Assembly (NCBI GenBank): GCA_035294305.1 | Contig: DATGLD010000048.1 | Span: 124,001-188,000, forward strand | Direction of reading: 5' to 3' | DNA from: DASRBN01 sp035294305 | GTDB taxonomy: Bacteria > Chloroflexota > Ktedonobacteria > Ktedonobacterales > Ktedonobacteraceae | DNA length: 64,000 bases | In this document: positions 8,838 through 17,534 of the stretch, piece by piece | Layout: every line of letters begins with the position of its first letter | Position numbering within the stretch: the first letter of the stretch is position 1 | The notes under the pieces: generated by a model | Told to the model about the DNA's origin: nothing | Seen by the model: only the letters and a program-made list of their open reading frames with translations | Database searches by the model: none | Position numbers and translations under genes: made by a program

Positions 8838-9956
8838 ATGACTACGACAGTTCGTTCAGAGGCTCCTTTCCTTTCTACTCTTCCGGGGCGCTATTACTAT
8901 GATCCGGGGATTTACGAGCTTGAACAGGAGCGCATCTTTTCACAGATGTGGGTTTGTGCTGGACGGGCCGAGGCGCTTCCTGTTCCTGGCGCGTACCGGA
9001 CCGTCACCCTGGGGCATGAAAGCATCATTATCGTGCGAAACCGCGAAGGCCTGCTGCAAGCGTTTCTCAATGTATGCCGTCACAGGGGTGCGCGGTTATG
9101 CACAGAAGCCGCCGGACAACTGAAAGGGTCTATCCAGTGCCACTATCATGCCTGGACATATGGACTCGATGGGCAGTTAATTGGAGCCCCAAACGTGCTA
9201 AACGATGCACAATTTGACCGCAGACTCTTTGGCCTGTTTCCGGTAGCGCTGGAGACCTGGGAGGGATTCATCTGGCTGAACCTCTCAGATGATCCTGCGC
9301 CGATTGCGCAGCAAGTTACAGCGCCGGTTGTGGAGCGTTTTGGCAGCTATGAGCCATTCTCGCGCTATGGCCTGGAACGTTTGCGGGTTGGCAAGACTAT
9401 CACCTACGATATACAGGCGAACTGGAAGCTCATCCTTGAGAACTTCATGGAGTGCTATCACTGCGGGCCGATGCATCCTGAACTCTGCCACCTCCTGCCA
9501 GGCTTTCGCTCAGGTAAGACCTATATGGATGGCGACGCAGCGACACTTGCTGAGGATGTCGAGGCGTTCACTATCACGGGCAAGGCCAGTCGCCCCCCTT
9601 TGCCGGGACTGCTCCCGGAAGATCGACGCCGCTACTATGGCATCGTTATTCTGCCGAACATGCTGGTGAACCTGCTCGACGATCATGTTGTTATCCATAC
9701 GCTGCTTCCCCAGGAGCCTGGACGCACGCAGGTAATATGTGAATGGCTTTTCGATCCTGGCGTCATGAGCCAGCCCGGCTTTGATCCAATGGACGCGGTC
9801 GAGGTCTTCGATATCGTCAATCGCCAGGACTGGGAGGTGTGCGAGTGGGCACAACTGAGCATGCGCTCGAAAGCCTACAAGTCCGGCGGCATCTACGTTC
9901 CCGCAGAGCGGCATATACGCGAACTGGTGGATTTTATTGTGGCGAAGGTTGGATGA
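8838..9956 (+). CDS. Rieske non-heme iron oxygenase, alpha subunit
   Basis: 372 residues from ATG 8838, preferred to GTG 8829 because GAGG lies 8 bases before the ATG. The Rieske [2Fe-2S] ligands are Cys80-x-His82 and Cys101-x2-His104. The catalytic iron motif is N202-x2-E205-x2-H208-x4-H213: the bridging acid is Glu rather than the usual Asp, as in carnitine/choline-type monooxygenases (CntA-like). Such enzymes hydroxylate or demethylate small quaternary amines or aromatics using electrons from a reductase. No reductase or ferredoxin gene is next to it, so the electron donor must be elsewhere. The convergent downstream gene is an alpha/beta hydrolase. Confidence 0.88.
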   Translation: MTTTVRSEAPFLSTLPGRYYYDPGIYELEQERIFSQMWVCAGRAEALPVPGAYRTVTLGHESIIIVRNREGLLQAFLNVCRHRGARLCTEAAGQLKGSIQCHYHAWTYGLDGQLIGAPNVLNDAQFDRRLFGLFPVALETWEGFIWLNLSDDPAPIAQQVTAPVVERFGSYEPFSRYGLERLRVGKTITYDIQANWKLILENFMECYHCGPMHPELCHLLPGFRSGKTYMDGDAATLAEDVEAFTITGKASRPPLPGLLPEDRRRYYGIVILPNMLVNLLDDHVVIHTLLPQEPGRTQVICEWLFDPGVMSQPGFDPMDAVEVFDIVNRQDWEVCEWAQLSMRSKAYKSGGIYVPAERHIRELVDFIVAKVG

Positions 9957-9961
9957 CTAAT

Positions 9962-9975
9962 GGGCGCGGACGCCC
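9962..9975. terminator. Small hairpin between convergent genes
   Basis: GGGCG-CGGA-CGCCC lies exactly in the gap between the Rieske gene and the alpha/beta hydrolase stop. No U-tract; it carries the GCCCCTAC sequence seen in other intergenic hairpins here. Confidence 0.35.
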
Positions 9976-10899
9976 CTACTGATCACCCATACCTGCATCT
10001 TTCATAATAATTCCTGCCACCTTTCTGGTAGCCTGCGTTTGAGGCATATGCGCGGCATTGGGCAAGAGCACGAGTTTAGCGTCAGGTATTCCGGCATGGA
10101 ATTCATGCGCGATGGAGACGGGGAAGAGGCCATCTTGCTGCCCCCAGATAATGGTCGTTGGAGTCTTCACCTGAGCGAGGACGTTATCTAGTTCCTCGGC
10201 CGGGTCATAACTATGAATGAAACCAGCATAGGCAGGATTCTGGGAGTTACGCACAACGGCATCCAGCACAAAACTGGGTAGTGGCATGGTTCGACCATAA
10301 ATATATTCCATGGAGCGGCGTGCCGAGTCACGATCAACCGCGTAGGGTGAGTTCAGCCCTTCGCGGCGCAGGCCAGCACTATTCAATAAATACAGGTGCT
10401 TGACCCGTTCCGGGTGTTTCACGGCAAAGCGCGTGGCAATCCAGCCTCCCAACGAGTTGCCGGCAAGTATTACACGGGGATAGCCAAGCGCCGCGAGAAA
10501 GCGCTTCAGGTAGAGGACATGCGTGGAAATGTTGACGCCCTCCGGCGCTATGGGCGTCTTGCCAAAGCCGGGCATGTCAGGAGCATAGACGAGAATTTCT
10601 TTGCTCAACAGCCACATCAAGGGAGCCCAGGTTTCGGCTGAACTGCCGAGACCATGCACCAGGACGATAGGATCACCTCGCCTTCCAGCACTGTAGAAAT
10701 GCATGCGAAGGCCAGTCACATCTATGGTTTCTTCGCGCATACCGCTCAAATGCATGCCCACACGTGCGGCGTCCAGCAATGTTTCATACGGGCGACGATA
10801 GAAACGCACAGCAAGCGCGGTCAGACCGGCAGAGGCGCCGATGCTCAACAGAATGGGTACCAATGGAAACGATTTTTGCTGTGTTGTAGGAGAAGTCAT
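9976..10899 (-). CDS. Membrane-anchored alpha/beta hydrolase
   Basis: 307 residues. One N-terminal hydrophobic segment (about 11-29) followed by Arg-rich sequence suggests a membrane anchor with the hydrolase domain inside or at the membrane. Alpha/beta hydrolase signs: VLVHGLGSS (oxyanion loop), GNSLGG nucleophile elbow with catalytic Ser, WGQQDGLFP with the acid, and NAAHMPQ with the His. Length and cap size fit the lipase/esterase or haloperoxidase-like group; the substrate cannot be told. It is read convergently to the Rieske gene. Confidence 0.85.
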   Translation of the reverse strand: MTSPTTQQKSFPLVPILLSIGASAGLTALAVRFYRRPYETLLDAARVGMHLSGMREETIDVTGLRMHFYSAGRRGDPIVLVHGLGSSAETWAPLMWLLSKEILVYAPDMPGFGKTPIAPEGVNISTHVLYLKRFLAALGYPRVILAGNSLGGWIATRFAVKHPERVKHLYLLNSAGLRREGLNSPYAVDRDSARRSMEYIYGRTMPLPSFVLDAVVRNSQNPAYAGFIHSYDPAEELDNVLAQVKTPTTIIWGQQDGLFPVSIAHEFHAGIPDAKLVLLPNAAHMPQTQATRKVAGIIMKDAGMGDQ

Positions 10900-10982
10900 G
10901 AAAAAATCCCTGTGATATGCTTATCTTTCTTAGCCAATCTTTTTGGACAAGCATATCACAAGGAATAGAAAGCGTCTAGCGG

Positions 10983-12557
10983 TTAATCGCCCGCGACCCC
11001 GCTCAACCCTTCAAGACCCTGATCAGCCAGATTGACCTCGACCACCACATCCTTGTTCCGCTTTTCCAGGTGCCCCCAGATGTAAAAGACGGTCGTGAGC
11101 AGGACAATGATAGCCAGGGGTACGAACTGTGTCAATTCATAGGTGAGCCTGGTAACACCATTGTTCGCGACAGTGGCATCAGTGGGTATAAGGATGAAGT
11201 AGCTGGCAAAAGCTGCATAGATGAACGGTAAGAGAGTCACAATGGCCGCGCCTATAATCCCACCCGGCACTTTATAGGGCCGGTGAACATCAGGATAGCG
11301 GAGACGCAGCAAGAAAAACGCCGGGAAAATGAACAGGTAGGAAAGCGTTGTTGTCGAGACCACGAAGCCAAACACCAGTCCAAAGAGTGTGGTAATGTTG
11401 CCACTTCCAAATGCTGTGATCAAGATGGCGGCGATCATAGCTATCGACGCGACAATGCCGGACATGGTATTCACAACAATCGGCGTACCATATCTGCCAC
11501 TGAAGCGGCCTAAGAAAGCGGGGCCGGTTCGATCCAGCGACGCAATGGCATAAGTACGGTCGGCCCCAATGATCCAGGAACCTCCGCTAGAGGCCAGGCT
11601 CAGCACAATAGCTAGAGCAACAAGCCAGCCAAGGCCTGTGGCAAGAAACGACGGCAGGATGGCGGCGACCGTCTTATACGCTGCCAGGAAACTTCCGACA
11701 TTTGTGAGCTGCGACTTCGGCAAGGTAAAGAGGATGACCGTAATAGGAATGGCATAGGCGACGACCGCGACAATGCCGGCACGGATAATAGCGTGAGGCA
11801 CATCGCGCTGGGGATTGACCATTTCTTCGCCCGCGCCGTTCTGCAGTTCAAAGCCAACCCACTGGAAAATCAACACCGGGATCACGGCGCTGAGGATAGC
11901 GTACCAGTTTGCGGAGGGTATTAAATCGGCAAATGTCAGGTGATCGCCGGTAGAGTGACCGCCGGCAAGAAAGACGATAGCGAGTACGGCAAATACAGCG
12001 AAAAGCGCAAATTTGGCATATGAACCAAAGACTGAGAGCCATTTGCCAACACGTAGCGACAAAATGGCCGACCAGGTTACACCCCAGATGAAGATGAGGG
12101 CTACAATAATTCTGAAAATGGCGTTGGTCGTTGCGCTCCCACCAATCTGGTAGTTTGCGTTACCAAAGAAAAAGGTGGCAATAGCCGCTATGGCCGTCAC
12201 CGACAGGGTTCCACCAACCCACAGCGGGTTGGAGATCCAGTAGAGCATGGCGGCCAGGGATGCGAAATAACGCCCGCCTGCCATTTTGCACCACTCGTAA
12301 ACGCCGCCCTCCTGGGTAAAGGTAGTGCCGAGCTCAGCAGTGAGCAAACCATAAGGAATAAGGAACGTGATAGCCGAGATAACCAGCCAGGTGAGGGCCT
12401 GGCCCCCGTTAGAGGAAACTGCACCGAGCGTATCGATGCCGATGATAGCGGCAATCGTGATAAAAATCATGTCGAAGACTCTGAACTCCTTGCGGAGTTT
12501 CTTCTTCTCTTCAAGCGTTGCCTCAGTAGTAACTTCGCGGAAACTTGTTGATGCCAT
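10983..12557 (-). CDS. APC-superfamily amino acid permease
   Basis: About 524 residues with 12 or more hydrophobic segments. The start at 12557 (MASTSFREV) is preferred over 12581 because GGAGGG lies 8 bases upstream. The N-terminal segment shows the substrate-binding unwound-helix region of APC transporters (AAIIGIDTLGAVSSNGG) and VYEWCKMAGG follows helix 2, as in glutamate/GABA-type or broad amino acid permeases. It should import amino acids by proton symport or exchange; the substrate is not assignable. The C-terminus is acidic and cytosolic. It is monocistronic by its wide flanks. Confidence 0.85.
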   Translation of the reverse strand: MASTSFREVTTEATLEEKKKLRKEFRVFDMIFITIAAIIGIDTLGAVSSNGGQALTWLVISAITFLIPYGLLTAELGTTFTQEGGVYEWCKMAGGRYFASLAAMLYWISNPLWVGGTLSVTAIAAIATFFFGNANYQIGGSATTNAIFRIIVALIFIWGVTWSAILSLRVGKWLSVFGSYAKFALFAVFAVLAIVFLAGGHSTGDHLTFADLIPSANWYAILSAVIPVLIFQWVGFELQNGAGEEMVNPQRDVPHAIIRAGIVAVVAYAIPITVILFTLPKSQLTNVGSFLAAYKTVAAILPSFLATGLGWLVALAIVLSLASSGGSWIIGADRTYAIASLDRTGPAFLGRFSGRYGTPIVVNTMSGIVASIAMIAAILITAFGSGNITTLFGLVFGFVVSTTTLSYLFIFPAFFLLRLRYPDVHRPYKVPGGIIGAAIVTLLPFIYAAFASYFILIPTDATVANNGVTRLTYELTQFVPLAIIVLLTTVFYIWGHLEKRNKDVVVEVNLADQGLEGLSGVAGD

Positions 12558-12980
12558 AGTGGTGTCCCTCCATTGTGCCACGTTTACCTGTGGCGCTTGT
12601 TCAACGCATTGATGAGTTGAATTGCTGCTACGCTACTCTCTTCCGAATGTACACAGCAGCGCAAAAGTGGGATTGGAGAATAATGCACATACACGGCTTA
12701 CTTGCTATTTGTCTACAAAGCCTCCTTCCTTAGAATGCTGACGAATGCCGGATGATGAAAAAGAGTGGAAGATACATGGATTGTATCTTGTGCGAAAGTA
12801 TACCATAAAAACTGACAATAATGTAGAGGTTGTGGCAGGAATGAGCAGTTATCGAAAACTGTCGACGCAATAGTTTCAATCCCCACCGGGAGATCGGAAA
12901 AGGGTCCGGTTCCTGCCACTTCCCCACGGGAAGCTATACTCTCACATGCGAAAAAGTCAAGTGGAAAGGCACCAGGCAGC
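12558..12980 (-). promoter_or_regulatory. Long leader/upstream region of the permease gene
   Basis: A TATACT -10 on the minus strand (12802-12797) with a weak -35 would give a leader of about 230 nt. I see no recognised riboswitch fold. Two adjacent C/G-rich stretches (12880-12925) could pair. No gene is supported here. Confidence 0.3.
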
Positions 12981-13042
12981 AGGGCGATTCAAAAGTCGAG
13001 AGGAGATGGCATGGACCCAGGATGGGACTTTTGAATCGCCCT
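12981..13042. repeat. 17-bp inverted repeat element / terminator
   Basis: AGGGCGATTCAAAAGTC (12981-12997) is perfectly repeated in inverted form at 13026-13042, separated by 28 nt. It lies just downstream of the DUF212 gene of the xseA-xseB operon, so may serve as terminator. The AGGGCG...CGCCCT ends match those of the larger element at 37996-38088. Confidence 0.6.
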
Positions 13043-13049
13043 CACTGCG

Positions 13050-13487
13050 CTAGGCAGTGAGGATTAGCGCTACACCGATGCCCAGAAGCCCGCCAACTAT
13101 CACCTGTAAAGGAGTATGGCCTATGAGTTCACGCAGGCGCTTTTCGGCAAACGGTTTGCCCTGAAAAGCCTCGTCGATCATTTGATTGAGGAGACGCGCC
13201 TGGATACTAACGGCGCGGCGAACGCCCGCGGCATCATACATCACGATGCTTGCCAGGACAATGGTAATGGCAAAAGAAGCAGAAGCGACACCCGTCACAC
13301 GTCCTGTCGCTGTGGCAAGGCCCATAACCAGCGCCGAGTGCGAACTGGGCATGCCGCCCGATGAGACAAGGCGACTCAGCTTGAGCTGGCGGTATCGCAA
13401 TAACTCAAAGAGCGCCTTCGATAGCTGCGCAATCCCCCAGGCCGCGAAAGCGGCGATCAGGATATGATTGTCAAAAATTGTCTTCAT
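13050..13487 (-). CDS. DUF212 / divergent PAP2-family membrane protein
   Basis: 145 residues from the internal ATG at 13487; the longer reading would overlap xseB by 50 nt and add 25 residues foreign to the family. Hydrophobic segments near both ends and the conserved SSGGMPSSHSALVMGLA motif, which resembles the PAP2 phosphatase SGH motif, define the YuiD-like family. MYDAAGVRR is also typical. The exact reaction is unknown; phosphatase activity on a lipid phosphate is a guess. It is the last gene of the M24 peptidase-efp-BCCP-xseA-xseB cluster. Confidence 0.85.
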   Translation of the reverse strand: MKTIFDNHILIAAFAAWGIAQLSKALFELLRYRQLKLSRLVSSGGMPSSHSALVMGLATATGRVTGVASASFAITIVLASIVMYDAAGVRRAVSIQARLLNQMIDEAFQGKPFAEKRLRELIGHTPLQVIVGGLLGIGVALILTA

Positions 13488-13512
13488 GCTGCTGGTGTGA
13501 TTTTTCCAGGCT

Positions 13513-13737
13513 TCATTCGGCTTCGAACGGAATAACCACCGGTACCCCTTCATCATTAACACGCAATTGCTGTACCCGAAGTTCTGCTTTTTGCAGCAGT
13601 TCGTTGCAATAGTGCGCCAGTTTCATACCCTCTTCGTAATGGTGCAGCGCCTGTTCGAGGGGCATTTGTCCGTCTTGTAAAGCCGCTACAGCTGCTTCAA
13701 GCTGCGCAAAAGCCTCTTCAAAAGTGAGTGTTTCCAT
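13513..13737 (-). CDS. xseB: Exodeoxyribonuclease VII small subunit
   Basis: 74 residues, the normal length. The helical hairpin FEEAFAQLEAAVAALQDGQMP followed by LEQALHHYEEGMKLA is diagnostic of XseB, which binds the large subunit to form the nuclease degrading single-stranded DNA to oligonucleotides. It starts 21 nt after xseA ends on the same strand, so cotranslation in stoichiometric excess is likely. Confidence 0.95.
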   Translation of the reverse strand: METLTFEEAFAQLEAAVAALQDGQMPLEQALHHYEEGMKLAHYCNELLQKAELRVQQLRVNDEGVPVVIPFEAE

Positions 13738-13758
13738 CGATCTATCCTCATTGATTCA

Positions 13759-14967
13759 TCATTGAACCTGCGCATGGATAAGCCCATCCTTTACCTGGAT
13801 CGTTATTGCATCACCTGCTTGAACCTGCCGCGTGCTGGTTACAACGGCGCTATCGGCGTCACGGCGCACGACGGCGTAGCCACGGGCGATGGTGAGCAAA
13901 GGACTGAGCGAGTGCAATTGCAATACACTACCTCGTAGACGTTCACTGCGTAGTGAAAGCATATGCTGCAGGCGCGTTTGCAAAAGCGCGGTGGTATCGT
14001 CGAGCTGCTGGCGCAATCGATCAAGCTGGTATCGTGGGCTCTGACGTTGTAAATCACGCTCGGCGCGCGCCAGTTCCTCCGCCAGGTCAAGCAGTTTACT
14101 TTCCATAAGCTCTGCCAGGGTTTGCCGGTGTGCCTGCACATCTGCAAGCCAGGTGGAGAGATCGGGAACGGCGGCAGTAGCGGCCGCCGTGGGCGTAGAG
14201 GCGCGGTGATCGGCGACAAAATCCGCGATGGTGAAATCGGTTTCGTGTCCCACACCGCTAATTACGGGAATACGCGAACGCGCTATCGCCCGCGCCACCA
14301 CTTCCTCGTTGAAGGCCCAGAGTTCTTCTATCGAACCACCTCCACGCGCAACGATAATCACATCGACATCGCCATGCTCATTCAGTAAATCAAGCGCGTC
14401 GGCTATCGCCGCGGGAGCATCGGCCCCCTGCACCAGAGTAGGCGAGAGAATGACTTGAGCCAGCGGGCAACGAGTGCGCAGTACCCGCAGCATATCTCGC
14501 AGAGCGGCAGCCTGCGGGGAAGTAACGATGCCGATGACTGAGGGAAATGCCGGCAAAGGACGCTTGCGTTCGATATCGAAAAGGCCTTCGGCGGCCAGGC
14601 GGGCCTTCAGTTGTTCAAAACGTAAAAAGAGGACGCCATCCCCCAATGGTTCGATACTGTCCACGTACAGTTGAAGTTTGCCATCGCGTTCATATAATGA
14701 GATGCGACCATTAGCGGCGACCGCCATTCCATCACGCAGTTCAGGAGCCGAGGAACGCAAACGCGCATATTTAAAGAAGACACAATGCAACTGGGCCTCG
14801 GCATCCTTGAGCGTGAAATAGCAATGGCCTGAAGGATATATCTTGCAGCCGGAAATTTCTCCCTGCACCCATATATCCTGCAACATCTCGTTCACTTCCA
14901 ACAGCTCTTTGAGATAGCGAGAGAGCTGTGAAACACTCAAGACCGACGGCGCATCTAAAAATAACAT
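13759..14967 (-). CDS. xseA: Exodeoxyribonuclease VII large subunit
   Basis: 402 residues. N-terminal OB-fold (WVQGEISGCKIYPSGHCYFTL), then the catalytic domain with GIVTSPQAAALRDM, VDVIIVARGGGSIEELW and SGVGHETDFTIADFVAD, all signature XseA motifs, then a long coiled-coil helix (about 275-345) that holds XseB subunits. The C-terminal LTIARGYAVV strand is present. It acts in mismatch and recombination repair. The gene begins 6 nt after the BCCP-like gene ends. Confidence 0.96.
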   Translation of the reverse strand: MLFLDAPSVLSVSQLSRYLKELLEVNEMLQDIWVQGEISGCKIYPSGHCYFTLKDAEAQLHCVFFKYARLRSSAPELRDGMAVAANGRISLYERDGKLQLYVDSIEPLGDGVLFLRFEQLKARLAAEGLFDIERKRPLPAFPSVIGIVTSPQAAALRDMLRVLRTRCPLAQVILSPTLVQGADAPAAIADALDLLNEHGDVDVIIVARGGGSIEELWAFNEEVVARAIARSRIPVISGVGHETDFTIADFVADHRASTPTAAATAAVPDLSTWLADVQAHRQTLAELMESKLLDLAEELARAERDLQRQSPRYQLDRLRQQLDDTTALLQTRLQHMLSLRSERLRGSVLQLHSLSPLLTIARGYAVVRRDADSAVVTSTRQVQAGDAITIQVKDGLIHAQVQ

Positions 14968-14973
14968 CCGAGT

Positions 14974-15522
14974 CTACTCTTCGACCGGGCTGGCGATAGT
15001 CATGAGCAACTGTCCATATTCTACCGGCTGACCCTCATGTACAAAAATCTCGACGACACGTCCTGCCGCTGGAGCTTCAACCTCGTTAAACACATTCAGC
15101 GATTCGATGATTCCTAACAACTGGCCTTCTTTGACGCGATCACCCACGGCTACCAATGTTCCACCCCTTGGTCTGGCCCTTACATGGAACGTACCTACCA
15201 GATGCGCTACGACCTTATGTTCAATCTCTGAAGGCACCGGATTAGCTTCTTCATTCGCTGCGGAGACAACGCTTTGTGGGCTGAGCAGCAAACCATCTTG
15301 AGTAGCGGGATTGTGGTCAGCTTTTGCTTTGCGCAGCACCAGGCGTGTTCCCTCCTCAACACGCTTCAATTCGAGTTCAGAAACGCTGCTCTGGTCGAGT
15401 AAGCGCACAAGCCAGCGCAATTGCTCGATAGTGATGGCTCCTGCTGGCTGCTCTTCCTGTGCTGCATAGTGTTCCCCTGACTCCGCATCCTCGATAGGGG
15501 GAGTATAGCTGTCTCTGTCCAT
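14974..15522 (-). CDS. accB: AccB-like biotinyl domain protein lacking the acceptor lysine
   Basis: About 182 residues from ATG 15522 (GGAG 6 bases upstream; the 15534 ATG lacks a site). Architecture is that of acetyl-CoA carboxylase BCCP: N-terminal helix (ITIEQLRWLVRLLDQSSVSE), Ala/Pro-type linker, and a C-terminal hammerhead domain (VGDRVKEGQLLGII ... GRVVEIFVHEGQPVEYGQLL). The biotinylation site EAMKM/EAMKL is replaced by ESLNVFNE: the lysine is AAT (Asn; residue 147 counted from the 15534 start). Without that lysine it cannot carry biotin. It may be a regulatory or structural paralogue; accC, often next to accB, is absent here. Position beside efp and xseA matches the Firmicute-type order. 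Confidence 0.8.
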   Translation of the reverse strand: MDRDSYTPPIEDAESGEHYAAQEEQPAGAITIEQLRWLVRLLDQSSVSELELKRVEEGTRLVLRKAKADHNPATQDGLLLSPQSVVSAANEEANPVPSEIEHKVVAHLVGTFHVRARPRGGTLVAVGDRVKEGQLLGIIESLNVFNEVEAPAAGRVVEIFVHEGQPVEYGQLLMTIASPVEE

Positions 15523-15556
15523 GATCTTCTCCATTGCGAACGGTTTGGTACAGCAA

Positions 15557-16114
15557 CTACGCGCGTTCGACGTAGATACCCGTTGTTGTGTTCACACGAA
15601 TCATATCACCCGTTGAGATAAAAAGGGGAACCTGCACTACCAGACCTGTCTCAGTTGTTGCAGGTTTGGTTCCACCTGTAGCGGTATCGCCCTTAAAACC
15701 AGGCTCCGTATAATCAACGCGCAGCACGACTTTCTCAGGTGGTTCGACCGAAATTGGCTCTCCATCCAGCAGGATCAAATCGAGTTCAAGATTATCGATG
15801 AGATAATTCTTTGCGTCACCGAGTTGATCACCGCTCAACACGATATCATCATAGGTGCTGGTATCCATAAAATGGTATTGATCACCGTCCTGATATTGAT
15901 AGGTGACAGTGCTGCGATCCAGATAGACGCGTTTGAATTTATCGCCGGCGTCACAGGTGCGATCAAAAGTAGCCCCGGTACGCAAATTACGCAGTTTCAA
16001 ACGCACAATGGCGCCGCCGCGTCCCATTTTCACATGCTGCCAATCCAGTACGCTGCACGGCTGGCCCTCAAATTCCAGGGTTATACCCTTTTTCAGGTCG
16101 CCTGTAGATATCAT
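15557..16114 (-). CDS. efp: Translation elongation factor P
   Basis: 185 residues, three beta-barrel domains. EF-P binds between the P and E sites and rescues ribosomes stalled on polyproline. The loop that contacts the peptidyl-tRNA reads HVKMGRGGAIVRLKLRNL; its tip residue is Arg32, equivalent to the modified Lys34 of E. coli EF-P. The C-terminal motif GDMIRVNTTTGIYVERA is canonical. The window encodes many Pro-rich segments, including a long Pro/Ser/Thr linker at 18450-18790, so EF-P dependence is plausible. No modification enzyme gene (epmA/B, earP, ymfI type) is nearby. Confidence 0.95.
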   Translation of the reverse strand: MISTGDLKKGITLEFEGQPCSVLDWQHVKMGRGGAIVRLKLRNLRTGATFDRTCDAGDKFKRVYLDRSTVTYQYQDGDQYHFMDTSTYDDIVLSGDQLGDAKNYLIDNLELDLILLDGEPISVEPPEKVVLRVDYTEPGFKGDTATGGTKPATTETGLVVQVPLFISTGDMIRVNTTTGIYVERA

Positions 16115-16230
16115 CTGCTTACTCCTTATATTTTCCTTCGCGCTTGTTCTCCGCCCTCGCGGTGTCTCCTGGAGAGAGTCGCGCCCCGGACGCGATCTAT
16201 CCGGCCCCTACGCCCCAGGACTGGAGAAAC

Positions 16231-17334
16231 TTAGCGTTCAATTACAAGTTGGGTGGGTGAGTGTGAGAAGCTCTCAAATCCGTCCTCTGTGATCAGCCCA
16301 AAATCTTCGACGCGTACACCGCCCCAGTCAGGAATATACACTCCCGGCTCAACAGTAACAACGGAGCCAGCAGGCAGTGTCATATCTTCAGGAGCCCTCT
16401 GCGAAAGCGAGGGGCCTTCATGAACCTGCAAACCAACGCCATGACCCGTACTATGAATATAATATTCGGCCAGCCCCTGCATTTCTAACGCGGAACGCGC
16501 AAGAGCATCGGCCGCCTGGCTCTTCATACCGGCATGAAGTCCTGCCTCGCACGTGTTCATAGCATTCAGCACCGCGTCGTATACCTCAACCATACGCTTC
16601 TCAGCCGGTTCGCCCAGGCAGATGGTGCGTGTCATATCGGCACAGTAGCCTTTATAGCGAGCGCCCATATCGATGGTAATCAGTTCGCCGCGTTGTATAC
16701 GACGCTGGCTTGCGTGCGCGTGCGGCATCGAACCGTTCGGCCCGGAGGCGACGATGGTTTCAAAAGCCGGCCCATCTGCCCCCAACGATATCATGGAGTT
16801 CGCGACCTCTAACTGCACTTCTTTTTCCGTCATGCCAGGTTGAATCCACTGGCAGATATGCGCAAAGGTCTGATCCGTAATAGCCCCGGCCTGCCTCAGT
16901 AATTCTAATTCATGGGGCTGCTTGACGAGACGCAGCGTACTCACAATACTCTCATTGAATGGATGGAGGGTGAAAACTTCTTCACCTGCCGCGCGTATCG
17001 TTTCGTACACGCCATAGATTATAGCCATGGCCTCGAAACCGATGCCCGACCAGCCATATTCCTTCGCCAGCCTGGCTAAAGCAGGCGCATATTCGCGCGA
17101 TGGTGGGATGACAATTTCCCAGCCGGTTGCCTCGCGTTCGGCAACTTCCTTGTAGAGGGGGTTCGTCAGTAATACCTGGTGTTGCTGTCCTACCAGCAGC
17201 ATGCCAGCGCCCTCTACATCATCATTAAGCCATCCACTTAAATAAGACCGATTCTGGGGTTGTGTCACGAGAAACGCGTCCAGCCTCTGCTCAGATAACC
17301 ATGTTCGAAGCCGATTGATATTTTCTTGACTCAT
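16231..17334 (-). CDS. Xaa-Pro aminopeptidase (M24B)
   Basis: 367 residues: an N-terminal creatinase-like domain (about 1-130) and a pita-bread M24 catalytic domain. Metal ligands are seen in ITIDMGARYKGYCADMTRT (two Asp), HSTGHGVGLQVHEGPS (His), VTVEPGVYIP (Glu) and GVRVEDFG (Glu). It removes N-terminal residues preceding proline from peptides in the cytosol. Placement directly upstream of efp is the common pepQ/pepP-efp order. Between it and efp (16115-16230) there are only GC-rich dyads. Confidence 0.93.
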   Translation of the reverse strand: MSQENINRLRTWLSEQRLDAFLVTQPQNRSYLSGWLNDDVEGAGMLLVGQQHQVLLTNPLYKEVAEREATGWEIVIPPSREYAPALARLAKEYGWSGIGFEAMAIIYGVYETIRAAGEEVFTLHPFNESIVSTLRLVKQPHELELLRQAGAITDQTFAHICQWIQPGMTEKEVQLEVANSMISLGADGPAFETIVASGPNGSMPHAHASQRRIQRGELITIDMGARYKGYCADMTRTICLGEPAEKRMVEVYDAVLNAMNTCEAGLHAGMKSQAADALARSALEMQGLAEYYIHSTGHGVGLQVHEGPSLSQRAPEDMTLPAGSVVTVEPGVYIPDWGGVRVEDFGLITEDGFESFSHSPTQLVIER

Positions 17335-17534
17335 GCAATTCCTCTTTACGCTTCAACAGCTTTTTCGTAAGGAGTATGATACCATATTTTGAGAACTCTG
17401 CCCATCCTACCCGCTCCCCTCATACACTAAAAGACCCCTTCTGGACGTGATCATGCGCTTGAACAAAATACTGTGGTAATCGACACGAGGCCGATTATGG
17501 ACGGTAACACATTAATCAGGCAAGAGGCCGCCCT

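Noticed and set aside
12873..12884. GTTTCAATCCCC, resembling the end of many CRISPR repeats
   Set aside because: It occurs once; there is no second repeat at spacer distance and no cas gene in the window.
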